NCBI GenBank assembly: GCA_012032065.1 | Contig: JAAURV010000067.1 | Span: 1-11,348 of the forward strand | Length of the DNA stretch: 11,348 nt | Direction of reading: 5' to 3' | Source: Hyphomicrobiales bacterium | Lineage (GTDB): Bacteria; Pseudomonadota; Alphaproteobacteria; Rhizobiales; Aestuariivirgaceae | In this document: piece by piece, positions 1 to 7,049 of the stretch | Numbering within the stretch: position 1 is the stretch's first letter | How the letters are laid out: each line of letters opens with the position of its first letter | Notes under the pieces: generated by a model | Database searches by the model: none | What the model was told of the DNA's origin: nothing | Seen by the model: the letters and a program-made list of their open reading frames with translations, nothing else | Program-made: the position numbers and the translations under genes

Positions 1-121
1 CGCGTTTCCGAGGCGCGGACTGATCGGATTGATCCATTTTCGCCGTTTAGCGTGTTCCGCTGGGAGACGCGTGTGCTTCTCACGACACCCGGCAGCAATA
101 TGCGACAGGCGGGCGGACCGG

Positions 122-151
122 AAAACAAACGGCCCCGGAAGGGGGCCGTTT
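122..151 (-). terminator. Rho-independent terminator of the TRAP operon
   Basis: A perfect 10-base inverted repeat (AAACGGCCCC at 127-136 and GGGGCCGTTT at 142-151) encloses a 5-base loop. Read on the minus strand, the hairpin is followed by a T-rich tail formed by the A-rich stretch at 122-129. It lies about 27 bases beyond the native dctP stop at 178-180, where the last gene of a minus-strand operon should end. No gene is visible in the remaining 120 bases to the left edge. Confidence 0.85.
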
Positions 152-161
152 GCATTGTGGC

Positions 162-1274
162 TTATGCACGAACGCTCTCAGCGATACGGATATCCCGCCT
201 TTTCCATGGTGTCGGCGTATTTCTTGAAAGCTTCCACCACCCTGCCGGCACGCGGGCTAGACGCGGCGGTTTCGTCCCAGAACTGCTTCGAGTCGCTGAG
301 CACCTGGGCCCACTCGTTCTCCGGGAGCGAGGTGAGCTCCATCTTCTTTCCTTGACACGCAAGCGCGCCTCGCCGCCCCAGTACCAGACATTTCGGTAGT
401 AGTGCGATTGGTCGATGGTGATGCGGAACAGCTCCTGCAGGTGTTTCGGCACCTTGTTCCAGGACGCAGTGTTAGCGAAATAGCTACCGAACCAGGCGCC
501 GGTGATGGAGTTGGTGAGCGCATATTTGCAGACATCCGCCCAGCCCACTTCGTAAGCCTCGGTAAAGCCGCACCAGGCAACGCCATCGAGTTCTCCGGTC
601 TGGATTGCCACCTCGACGTTGTCCCACGGCACCGTCACTGGAACGAGGCCATATTTGGCAAGGAATTTGCCTGCGGTCGGCACTCCAAACACGCGCTTGC
701 CGTTCATGTCGGCGAGGCTGCGGATGGGCTCCTTGGTAAAGATGTGCAACGGATCCCATGCGCCAGCCGAAAGCCAGGTGACGTTCTCTACGTCCTTGTA
801 GGCCTCTTCCCATATCTCCTTCAGCCCATAGTACCGGAACAGCGCTGCAACATCGAGGCTGTATCGGGTGGCGAAGGGGAAGTAGCCGCCGAAGACGGCA
901 ATATCGACCGGCGATGCGATGGTGGCTTCGTCCGATTGCACGGCGTCGACCGCGCCGGTCTGCAGTGCGCGGAACAGCTCCGCTGTCGGAACCAACTGGT
1001 CGGCATAGTAGAGTTCGATCTCCATTTCGCCATTGGCCGCGATGTTGAAGGCGTCGATCTGCGGCTTGATCACGTGCGCGCCCAGCGGGGCGCCCGAATA
1101 GGTCTGCAGCCGCCACTTGATTGGCGACTGGGCACGCACGATTGCCGGGGCCGCCAGCGTCGAGGCAGCGATGGCCGCGCTGCCAACGCTCAGATTCCTG
1201 AGCATGGAGCGGCGGCTGGCCAGGATCTCGCCGGATGGGCAATCCACGGCTGTCTTCTTGGTGTCGTCTGTCAT
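162..1274 (-). CDS. dctP: TRAP transporter substrate-binding protein DctP, C-terminally frameshifted
   Basis: This is the periplasmic solute receptor of a TRAP transporter; it captures the substrate and hands it to the DctQ-DctM permease. Residues 20-49 form a Tat signal (SRRSMLRN, a hydrophobic stretch, then a VRAQS cleavage region). The DctP fold follows, with recognisable blocks GKRVFGVPTAG (192-202), AIQTGELDGVAW (223-234) and EVGWADVCKYALTN (242-255). In the first block Phe196 stands where most DctP proteins have the carboxylate-binding Arg. The native frame ends near residue 308. A base appears lost in the run at about 347-351, after which the reading frame gives 62 arginine- and serine-rich residues of no family character, ending at 162. 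The other frame continues as KMELTSLPENEW and ends in AGYPYR at a TGA at 178-180, which would give about 365 residues. The start ATG has GGGAG eight bases upstream. It is the last gene of the operon, 58 bases after dctM. The family assignment is firm; the substrate is unknown. Confidence 0.88.
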   Translation of the reverse strand: MTDDTKKTAVDCPSGEILASRRSMLRNLSVGSAAIAASTLAAPAIVRAQSPIKWRLQTYSGAPLGAHVIKPQIDAFNIAANGEMEIELYYADQLVPTAELFRALQTGAVDAVQSDEATIASPVDIAVFGGYFPFATRYSLDVAALFRYYGLKEIWEEAYKDVENVTWLSAGAWDPLHIFTKEPIRSLADMNGKRVFGVPTAGKFLAKYGLVPVTVPWDNVEVAIQTGELDGVAWCGFTEAYEVGWADVCKYALTNSITGAWFGSYFANTASWNKVPKHLQELFRITIDQSHYYRNVWYWGGEARLRVKERRWSSPRSRRTSGPRCSATRSSSGTKPPRLARVPAGWWKLSRNTPTPWKRRDIRIAESVRA

Positions 1275-1284
1275 TTCATTTTCT

Positions 1285-1327
1285 CCCTTTCAATTCAGGG
1301 CCCGGTGTTTCGCGCCCTTTCAACTCA
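1285..1327. repeat. Short direct repeat in the dctM-dctP gap
   Basis: CCCTTTCAATTCA (1285-1297) and CCCTTTCAACTCA (1315-1327) match at 12 of 13 positions, 30 bases apart. On the minus strand both contain GAAAGGG, and the copy nearer dctP provides its ribosome-binding site. The repeat may be a remnant of a small duplication in the spacer; a regulatory role is not evident. Confidence 0.4.
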
Positions 1328-1332
1328 ATGCC

Positions 1333-2655
1333 TCATTTTCCATAAACGGTGTTGGGCAGCCAGAGCGCAAGTTGCGGGAATAGCGCCACGAGCACAATGG
1401 TGGCCACCATCATCATCACGAATGGCCAGATGGACCTGTAGATGTCCACCAGCGTGATTTCCTTTGGCGCCAGCGAGCGCATGAGGAACAGATTATAGCC
1501 GAAGGGCGGCGTGATGTAGGCGATCTGGCAGGTGATCGTGTAGAGCACGCCGAACCAGACCAGGTCATAACCCAGCGCCTTGACCAGCGGTATGTAGAGC
1601 GGCGCCACGATCACCAGCATGGCGGTGTCGTCGAGGAAGATGCCGAGGATGATGAAAGTCAGCATCATCATGGTCAGAACAATCCAGGGCTCCAGGTGGA
1701 ACTGGCCGATTACCAGGCTCTCGATAGCGCGGGCCGCGCCCAGCCCGTCGAACACGGCTCCAAAGGCCAGCGCCGCGAGGATAAGCCACATGAACATGGC
1801 CGATACCGCAAGGGTCTTGCGCGCCGTGTCGGCGAGCACCTTCCGGGTCAAGCGGCGCTTGTAGAGCGCTGCCAGCGTCGCCGATGTGGCGCCGACGGCA
1901 GAACTTTCCACCAGGCTGGTGTAGCCGGTGACAAAGAGGCCGGTCATGAAGAAAAAAATGAGGAAAGGAATGATGCCAGCGCGGAGAAGCGCAAGCTTCT
2001 CGCTCCAGGACATGTTCAGCTCTTCATCCCTCACGGTGGGGGCAAGGCTTGGATTGAGGCGGCAGCGGATCACAATGTAAAGCACGAAGATTGCCGCCAT
2101 GATCAGGCCGGGGAACACGCCCGCCAGCCACAGCTGGCCCACGGGCTGGCGTGCGATCATGCCGTAGAGCACGAGGACCACGCTGGGCGGAATGAGGATG
2201 CCGAGCGACGAGCCGCCCTGCACCACGCCGGTGATCATCACCTTGTCGTAACCGCGGCGCAACATCTCGGGCAGCGCGATGGTGGCGCCGATGGCCATGC
2301 CGGCGACCGACAGCCCGTTCATGGCGGAGATGATGACCATCAGCAGGATGGTGCCGATGGCAAGCCCGCCCCTGAGCCTGCCGAACCAGACATGCAGCAT
2401 CTTGTAGAGGTCTTCGGCGATGCCCGATTCCGACAGGACGTAACCCATGTAGATGAAGAGTGGCAGCGTCAACATGGGGAACCAGTTGAACAGCTTGAAC
2501 ACCTGGCTGTAGGGCATCTCGATGGCGCCGTTGCCGTAAAGCAGGAGGGCTGCGCCCGAAGCCACGAAGCCGATGGCGGCGAAAACGCGCTGTCCGGTGA
2601 GCAGCATCACCATCATGGCCCCGAACATGGTCAGGGCGATCAGTTCATAGCTCAT
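1333..2655 (-). CDS. dctM: TRAP transporter large permease subunit DctM
   Basis: The 440-residue protein is the inner-membrane translocation subunit of a TRAP transporter and uses an ion gradient to import the substrate delivered by DctP. It is hydrophobic throughout, with roughly 11-12 membrane segments. Recognisable DctM-family stretches include the N-terminal LTGQRVFAAIGF, the LPLFIYMGYVLSESGIAEDLY region, a Gly/Ser-rich QGGSSLGILIPPSVVLVLYG loop, and the later GIFLDDTAMLVIVAPL and TPPFGYNLFLMRS segments. Length and motifs are complete and no frameshift is seen. Its ATG overlaps the dctQ stop by four bases (ATGA), showing translational coupling, and dctP follows after 58 bases. The separate small and large permease genes mark this as a classical three-component TRAP system. 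Confidence 0.95.
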   Translation of the reverse strand: MSYELIALTMFGAMMVMLLTGQRVFAAIGFVASGAALLLYGNGAIEMPYSQVFKLFNWFPMLTLPLFIYMGYVLSESGIAEDLYKMLHVWFGRLRGGLAIGTILLMVIISAMNGLSVAGMAIGATIALPEMLRRGYDKVMITGVVQGGSSLGILIPPSVVLVLYGMIARQPVGQLWLAGVFPGLIMAAIFVLYIVIRCRLNPSLAPTVRDEELNMSWSEKLALLRAGIIPFLIFFFMTGLFVTGYTSLVESSAVGATSATLAALYKRRLTRKVLADTARKTLAVSAMFMWLILAALAFGAVFDGLGAARAIESLVIGQFHLEPWIVLTMMMLTFIILGIFLDDTAMLVIVAPLYIPLVKALGYDLVWFGVLYTITCQIAYITPPFGYNLFLMRSLAPKEITLVDIYRSIWPFVMMMVATIVLVALFPQLALWLPNTVYGK

Positions 2656-3218
2656 GCGAAGCTCGTTCCGCGCAGCTTCGCCCAGTATTTGACGGCGAGG
2701 GAGACGGTTTGCAGGATCATCAGCGCGATGCAGGCCGTCATCAGTGCCTTGATTGGAATCATCGAAGGATTCCAGATGGAGAATCGGCGTTCGCCAGTGG
2801 CGATGGCATATTCAAGACTGGAAACGCTGCCGAGCAGCAACACCACGAGATAGAACAACAGGCAGAACATGGTGACCAGATCCATGCCGGCTTTGCCGCG
2901 CTCGCTCAGCCGGTCGTAGAGCAGGTCCATGCGCACGTGATCTTCGTTCTTGAGCGTCATGGCTCCGCCCATGAAGTAATAGGCTGCCAGCGTGAACTGG
3001 GCGAATTCGACGCACCAGTGCAACGGCATGCGAATGACATTGCGCGTTATCGCATCGAGCAACAGCACGCCGATCATCACGGCGATAAGCGCCATGGCAA
3101 CGAGACCGGCCTTTTCGGAAAGCCAGTCCACAAGCCGCACATAGCGTCGAATGATGCTTGTCATGTCCCCTGCTGCCGGCGCGCGAGACGGCCGGACTAG
3201 GCTGTCAGAAGAACCCAT
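2652..3218 (-). CDS. dctQ: TRAP transporter small permease subunit DctQ
   Basis: The 188-residue protein is the small membrane subunit that pairs with DctM. Four hydrophobic segments are visible: around LVAMALIAVMIGVLLLDAI, FTLAAYYFMGGAMTL, MFCLLFYLVVLLLGSV and IKALMTACIALMILQTVSL. The motif MPLHWCVEFAQFTLAAYYFMGG followed by KNEDHVRMDLLYDRLS is typical of DctQ. The first ATG (3216-3218) has AGGGA seven bases upstream. A second in-frame ATG at 3162-3164 (MTSIIRRYVRLVDW) has a G-rich stretch very close before it and would give a 170-residue protein, nearer the usual family size, so the N-terminus is uncertain. It is the first gene of the operon and overlaps dctM by four bases. Confidence 0.9.
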   Translation of the reverse strand: MGSSDSLVRPSRAPAAGDMTSIIRRYVRLVDWLSEKAGLVAMALIAVMIGVLLLDAITRNVIRMPLHWCVEFAQFTLAAYYFMGGAMTLKNEDHVRMDLLYDRLSERGKAGMDLVTMFCLLFYLVVLLLGSVSSLEYAIATGERRFSIWNPSMIPIKALMTACIALMILQTVSLAVKYWAKLRGTSFA

Positions 3219-3354
3219 TGCGGCATCCCTGTCAATTCTCGCAATGAACGTTTCGTGTGCCGCTACAGATTGCTGGCGCTTCTTTGAGACTTGACGTCAC
3301 GCCAGCGTGTTGTCGCATGATGCATGGTCCGGTATCGTGTTAGGCGGAACGTGC
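3219..3354. promoter_or_regulatory. Divergent promoter region between TRAP and catabolic operons
   Basis: This 136-base gap is the only non-coding DNA between two divergently transcribed operons, so both promoters should lie here or overlap the gene starts. On the plus strand TTGACG at 3291-3296 could be a -35 box, with the weak -10 candidate CATGAT at 3316-3321 (19-base spacing). It overlaps a perfect 8-base palindrome TGACGTCA (3292-3299), and CACGC-CA-GCGTG follows at 3298-3309; either could be an operator. A ribosome-binding site AGGCGGA lies at 3342-3348. No convincing minus-strand promoter was found. No regulator gene for the locus lies in the window. Confidence 0.45.
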
Positions 3355-4712
3355 ATGACAGCAAGATTCGACATAGCGGTGATCGGAGGTGGCGTAGTGG
3401 GGCTTGCCATCCTCCGCCGTTTTGCCATGGCAGGCCTCTCCTGCATGCTCATGGAGAAGGGAGCCGATATTCTCTCCGGCGCTTCCAAGGGCAATAGCGC
3501 GCTCCTCCACACTGGCTTCGACGCGCCGCCCAAGAGCCTCGAACTGCAATGCATGAAAGCGGGCTATGCCGAGTATCTCGATATCCGCCAGCGCCTCAAT
3601 CTTCCGCTTCTCGAAAGTTCGGCGCTCGTCGTCGCCTGGAATGAGGAAGAACTCGCAAAACTCCCCAGCATTGTCGAGAAGGCGCATAAGAACGGCGTCG
3701 CGGATGTGCGCCAGATCGGACAGACCGAGATTCGCCTCAAGGAGGCAAAACTTGCGCGAAATGCTCTGGGCGCAGTGCTGGTGCCTGGTGAACATATCAT
3801 CGATCCCTGGTCGGCGCCGCTGGCCTATGCACATCAGGCGATTGCGCATGGCGCAAAGATTCTCCGCAACGCGGAAGTGAAAGGCGTGGACTGGGCGAAT
3901 GGCGAATGGAACATCGTAAATCGCGCTCGGCAGGTGTCGGCCCGCATCGTCGTCAATGCCGCAGGTCTCTTTGGCGACAGGGTCGAAAGTTTTGTTCGCG
4001 AGCCACCCTTCGCCATCCGCCCGCGCCGTGGCCAGTTCGTCGTCTTCGATAAGCCGGCGTCGAAACTTGTCCGCGCCATCATCCTTCCCGTTCCGGCCGA
4101 GCGCACCAAAGGCATTGTCGTGTTCCGCACCATCTTCGGCAATCTCGCCATAGGGCCCACAGCGGAGGACGTTGACGAGCGCGAGACCGCAAGCTGCGAC
4201 GGCGAGACGCTTCGCAAGCTCCACGCTCGCGCATTGGAGATGCTTCCCGCCCTCGAGGCATTGGCGTCAACGCCATCTACGCCGGCCTTCGTCCCGCGAT
4301 CGAGCATAAGGACTATGTGATCGAAGCGGTGAAGGACAAGAACTGGATCACCGTGGGCGGCATCCGCTCGACGGGACTCACCGGCTCGCTTGGCATCGCT
4401 CAACATGTGGCGAAGCTTTATGGAAAGCATTTCGGAAAGCTGCCGAAGAAACTGCCGGAACCCATTTGGACCCCGGTTCCCAATCTCGCGGAGGATCGCG
4501 TGCGGCCCTACATGAAAGGCGGCGAGATCGTCTGCCATTGCGAACTGGTGACACGCGGCGAAATCGAAGCTGCTTTGTCGGGTCCCTTACCCGCAGGCGA
4601 TGCCAGTGGCTTGAAGCGCCGCACCCGCGCCACCATGGGCCGCTGCCAGGGATTCTACTGCTCCGCCGAAGTCGCAAGCATCATGCGGGAGAAGCAGCTT
4701 GGAACGCCATGA
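3355..4712 (+). pseudogene. GlpA-like FAD oxidoreductase with C-terminal BFD [2Fe-2S] domain, frameshifted
   Basis: This is a flavin-dependent dehydrogenase of the glycerol-3-phosphate dehydrogenase/COG0579 type. The N-terminal Rossmann motif is GGGVVG (11-16) with Glu34 closing the dinucleotide fold, followed by SGASKGNSALLHTGFD, typical of the family. The C-terminus carries a BFD-like [2Fe-2S] domain with C394-H-C396 and C431-QGFY-C436. The reading frame breaks after Glu301: one G appears lost from the run at 4257-4258. The as-read frame ends at a TGA at 4318-4320; restoring one G gives GIGVNAIYAGLRPAIEHKDYVIEA, which joins the downstream frame without a gap and yields 452 residues. A GTG at 4317 overlaps the premature stop (GTGA), so two separate polypeptides could in principle be made. 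An in-frame ATG at 3307 exists, but 3355 fits the Rossmann start and has AGGCGGA upstream. The enzyme probably feeds electrons to its neighbour or to quinone. The family is firm; the exact substrate is not. Confidence 0.85.
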
Positions 4713-5628
4713 TGTAATCGTCATCGGTGGCGGCCCCGCAGGCCTCTCCGCTGCGCGCCGGCTTCGCGAGCTTGGCGTGAAAGATGTCCTTGTCCTCGAA
4801 CGCGAAGCGGAAGCAGGCGGAATCCCGCGCCACTGCGGCCACTCAGGCTTCGGCTGGCAAAGCCATCGGCGCAATTGGACAGGCCCGCGTTTTGCCGCCG
4901 AATTGCGCAAGAGCGTCAGCGGCATCGACGTGCGAAGCGGCACAAGCGTACTCGAATTGAAAAAGGATGGCGTCATTTCGGCGCGAAACCACGCGGGTCA
5001 TCTCGATCTGCGGGCCCGCGCCGTTCTGATCGCCACCGGCGCCAGAGAAACGCCGCGCGCGCAGCGCTTCGTCGGAGGTACCAGGCCGCGAGGTGTCATG
5101 AACGCCGGTGCGCTCCAGCAGCATGTCTATCTCAAGCATCACAAGCCCTTCGAACGCCCCGTCATTGTCGGCAGCGAATGGGTGTCGTTTTCGGTTCTTC
5201 TCACCTGCCGGCACATGGGCATCAGGCCGGTGGCAATGATCGAGCAGAATGCGCGGATTGCAGTGCCGCGCCCCGGAGCGTGGGTCTCCAAACTTTGGTA
5301 TCGCGTGCCGGTGATGACAAATGCCAAACTCGTGGCCGTCGAGGGCGTACGCCAGGTCGAGGCCGTGGAGGTCGAACGCCACGGCAAGCGCGAGCGGATC
5401 GCCTGCGACGGCGTCGTCTTCACCGGCGGATTTCGCCCGGAGAACGCGCTCTACATGACGGGCACCTTCGACAGCGAAGAACTTTCGCCAAAGGTCGATC
5501 AAGGATTTCGCTGCACCGATCCCGCCTATTTCGCCGCGGGAAACGTTCTTGGGCCGCTCAAAACCTCCGGCGTTTGCTGGCTGCAGGGCCGCGCAGCCGC
5601 GGAAGCGATTGCGCGGAGTCTCGCATGA
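4699..5628 (+). CDS. NAD(P)/FAD-dependent oxidoreductase, GlpA operon partner
   Basis: This 309-residue flavoprotein belongs to the pyridine-nucleotide-disulfide reductase superfamily, the type found beside COG0579 dehydrogenases and glycerol kinase. The FAD Rossmann motif is VIGGGPAG (8-15) with Glu34. GGIPRHCGHSGFG (40-52) and the ATGARETPRA block (112-121) match the partner flavoproteins of GlpA-like enzymes, and a C-terminal FAD-contacting stretch reads YFAAGNVLGPLKTSG. The second Rossmann site is VIVGSEWVSFS (155-165), without the normal GxGxxG, so NAD(P)H binding is doubtful and electrons may pass from the neighbouring dehydrogenase instead. The start is a TTG at 4699 with GGGAG just upstream, inside the end of the preceding gene (14-base overlap); the only nearby ATG is out of frame. 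Its stop overlaps the kinase ATG (ATGA). It is shorter than E. coli GlpB, so that name is not applied. Confidence 0.82.
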   Translation: MERHDVIVIGGGPAGLSAARRLRELGVKDVLVLEREAEAGGIPRHCGHSGFGWQSHRRNWTGPRFAAELRKSVSGIDVRSGTSVLELKKDGVISARNHAGHLDLRARAVLIATGARETPRAQRFVGGTRPRGVMNAGALQQHVYLKHHKPFERPVIVGSEWVSFSVLLTCRHMGIRPVAMIEQNARIAVPRPGAWVSKLWYRVPVMTNAKLVAVEGVRQVEAVEVERHGKRERIACDGVVFTGGFRPENALYMTGTFDSEELSPKVDQGFRCTDPAYFAAGNVLGPLKTSGVCWLQGRAAAEAIARSLA

Positions 5629-7049
5629 GAGTGATTGCCGTCGATCAGGGAACCACCGGCACGAAATCCTTCACGCTGGATGACGATGGGAGATTCGATG
5701 CCGTTGCCTCCTTCGAACACAAGCAGGTCTACCCGCAAGCCGGATGGGTGGAGCATGATGCTGAAGAACTTCTCGCACATGTGACCCAAGCGATCGAAGC
5801 CGAAGGGGCCGTCGATGCCATCGGCATCCGACAATCAAGGCGAAATCCGGTTGTCGCCTGGGATGCGGCAACAGGGCGCCCGATCCACAACGCCATCGTC
5901 TGGCAGGACGACCGCACCAAGGATGTCACCGCCAAACTGAAAGCGGACGGCGTCGAGGAAGTGACGCTCAAGAAAGCCGGCCTGCCGCTCGATCCTTACT
6001 TCTCCGCGAGCAAGCTCCGGTGGTTTCTCGATCATGTGCCGGATGCTAAAGCGCTCTTGAAAGAAAGGCGGCTGCGCCTTGGTACCAGCGATGCCTTCTT
6101 CCTCGCGCGGCTCACGGGCCAATTCGTCACCGATGTCACCACCGCCTCGCGCACCAGCCTCATGTCTCTCGATACGCTCGGATGGGACGAGGATTTGTGC
6201 CAACTCTTCGGCGTACCCATGGAATGCTTGCCAGAGATCAAACCGACGGCGGGGCCATTTGGTGCATTCAAGTCTATGCCCATCACTGCAAGCGTTGTCG
6301 ATCAGCAGGCCGCTCTCTTCGGCCATGGCTGTTCGAAGCCGGGCGATGCGAAGATCACTTTCGGAACCGGCGCCTTTGCGCTGGCGATTGCGGGCGGGAA
6401 GCGCATCGACGGCAGCCGCTTCGGCATTCTTCCAACCGTCGCATGGAAGATCGGCAAGGACGCACAGAGTTTCGCACTCGATGGAGGCGTCTACAACGCA
6501 GCCTCGGCGATCAACTGGGCGCGGAGCCTCGGCCTCTTCTCCGGCTACAGCGAAATCGCGGCGTTCGATGCCGATGCCGCGATCCTCCGCCATCTCGCCT
6601 TTGTTCCGGCACTCTCTGGACTCGCTTGCCCACACTGGGACCGAAATGCCGCCGGGCTCTGGATCGGCATGGGCCTCGACACCACGCGTCATGACATGAT
6701 GCAGGCGCTGCTCGAAGGCGTGGCGCTGCGCGCCGCCGAAGTGATGTCCGCGATGGCGGAGCTTCTCCCGCTCGGCGAATCCATCTCCGTCGATGGCGGT
6801 CTTTCAAAGAACCCTTACTTCTTGCAATTCCTCGCCAACGCGCTTCAAAAAACCATCGTTGTTCCCGGCAGCGCCGAGCTCACCGCACTCGGTACGGCGC
6901 GCCTTGCCATGCTTGGGGCAGGGGCCAAAACGCTTCCGCCATTGCCGCAACCGAAACAGAAAATCGCGCCGCGATCTTTCGACGCTCAAGCCGCGCGCGG
7001 CATCTTCTCGGAAGCCGTGTCGCGGGCGAAGAACTGGAAGAACGTTTAA
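5625..7049 (+). CDS. FGGY-family carbohydrate kinase, glycerol-kinase-like
   Basis: The 474-residue protein phosphorylates a sugar or polyol with ATP. FGGY landmarks are the N-terminal phosphate loop DQGTTGTKS (7-15), IVWQDDRT (91-98), DPYFSASKLRW (123-133), the catalytic-base region VDQQAALFGHG (225-235, Asp226), ITFGTGAFAL, SGLACPHWDRNAAG and DGGLSKNPYFLQFLANAL (390-407). Together these are closest to glycerol kinase. Trp93, Tyr125 and Asp226 match glycerol-contacting residues of E. coli GlpK. Residues 69-75 read RQSRRNP where the family has a NQxE motif. Dropping one base from each of three short runs (5828-5829, 5843-5845, 5849-5850) restores DNQGES followed by VVAWD, so this stretch looks like three compensating insertions. 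The ATG overlaps the previous stop by four bases. Because the restored motif has Gly where GlpK has Arg, the substrate may not be glycerol. Confidence 0.88.
   Translation: MRVIAVDQGTTGTKSFTLDDDGRFDAVASFEHKQVYPQAGWVEHDAEELLAHVTQAIEAEGAVDAIGIRQSRRNPVVAWDAATGRPIHNAIVWQDDRTKDVTAKLKADGVEEVTLKKAGLPLDPYFSASKLRWFLDHVPDAKALLKERRLRLGTSDAFFLARLTGQFVTDVTTASRTSLMSLDTLGWDEDLCQLFGVPMECLPEIKPTAGPFGAFKSMPITASVVDQQAALFGHGCSKPGDAKITFGTGAFALAIAGGKRIDGSRFGILPTVAWKIGKDAQSFALDGGVYNAASAINWARSLGLFSGYSEIAAFDADAAILRHLAFVPALSGLACPHWDRNAAGLWIGMGLDTTRHDMMQALLEGVALRAAEVMSAMAELLPLGESISVDGGLSKNPYFLQFLANALQKTIVVPGSAELTALGTARLAMLGAGAKTLPPLPQPKQKIAPRSFDAQAARGIFSEAVSRAKNWKNV

Noticed and set aside
402..1457. Long plus-strand open frame opposite dctP
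   Set aside because: It is antisense to a clear DctP sequence, has no recognisable domain, and arises from GC-rich codon bias on the other strand.
1696..2853. 385-codon plus-strand open frame opposite dctM and dctQ
   Set aside because: The product is dominated by His, Asp, Glu and Gln, typical of the reverse complement of hydrophobic membrane-protein genes. dctM and dctQ are unambiguous.
3307..3354. Earlier in-frame ATG for the GlpA-like gene
   Set aside because: The added 16 residues precede the normal start of the Rossmann fold, and the later ATG at 3355 has the ribosome-binding site.
4875..5624. Upstream extension of the kinase frame to an earlier ATG, giving a 724-residue fusion
   Set aside because: The extra residues are Arg-rich and out of frame with the intact flavoprotein. 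The kinase motif DQGTTGTK begins right after the ATG at 5625, which overlaps the previous stop.
5835..6692. Minus-strand open frame opposite the kinase
   Set aside because: It is antisense to conserved FGGY motifs and has no recognisable domain.
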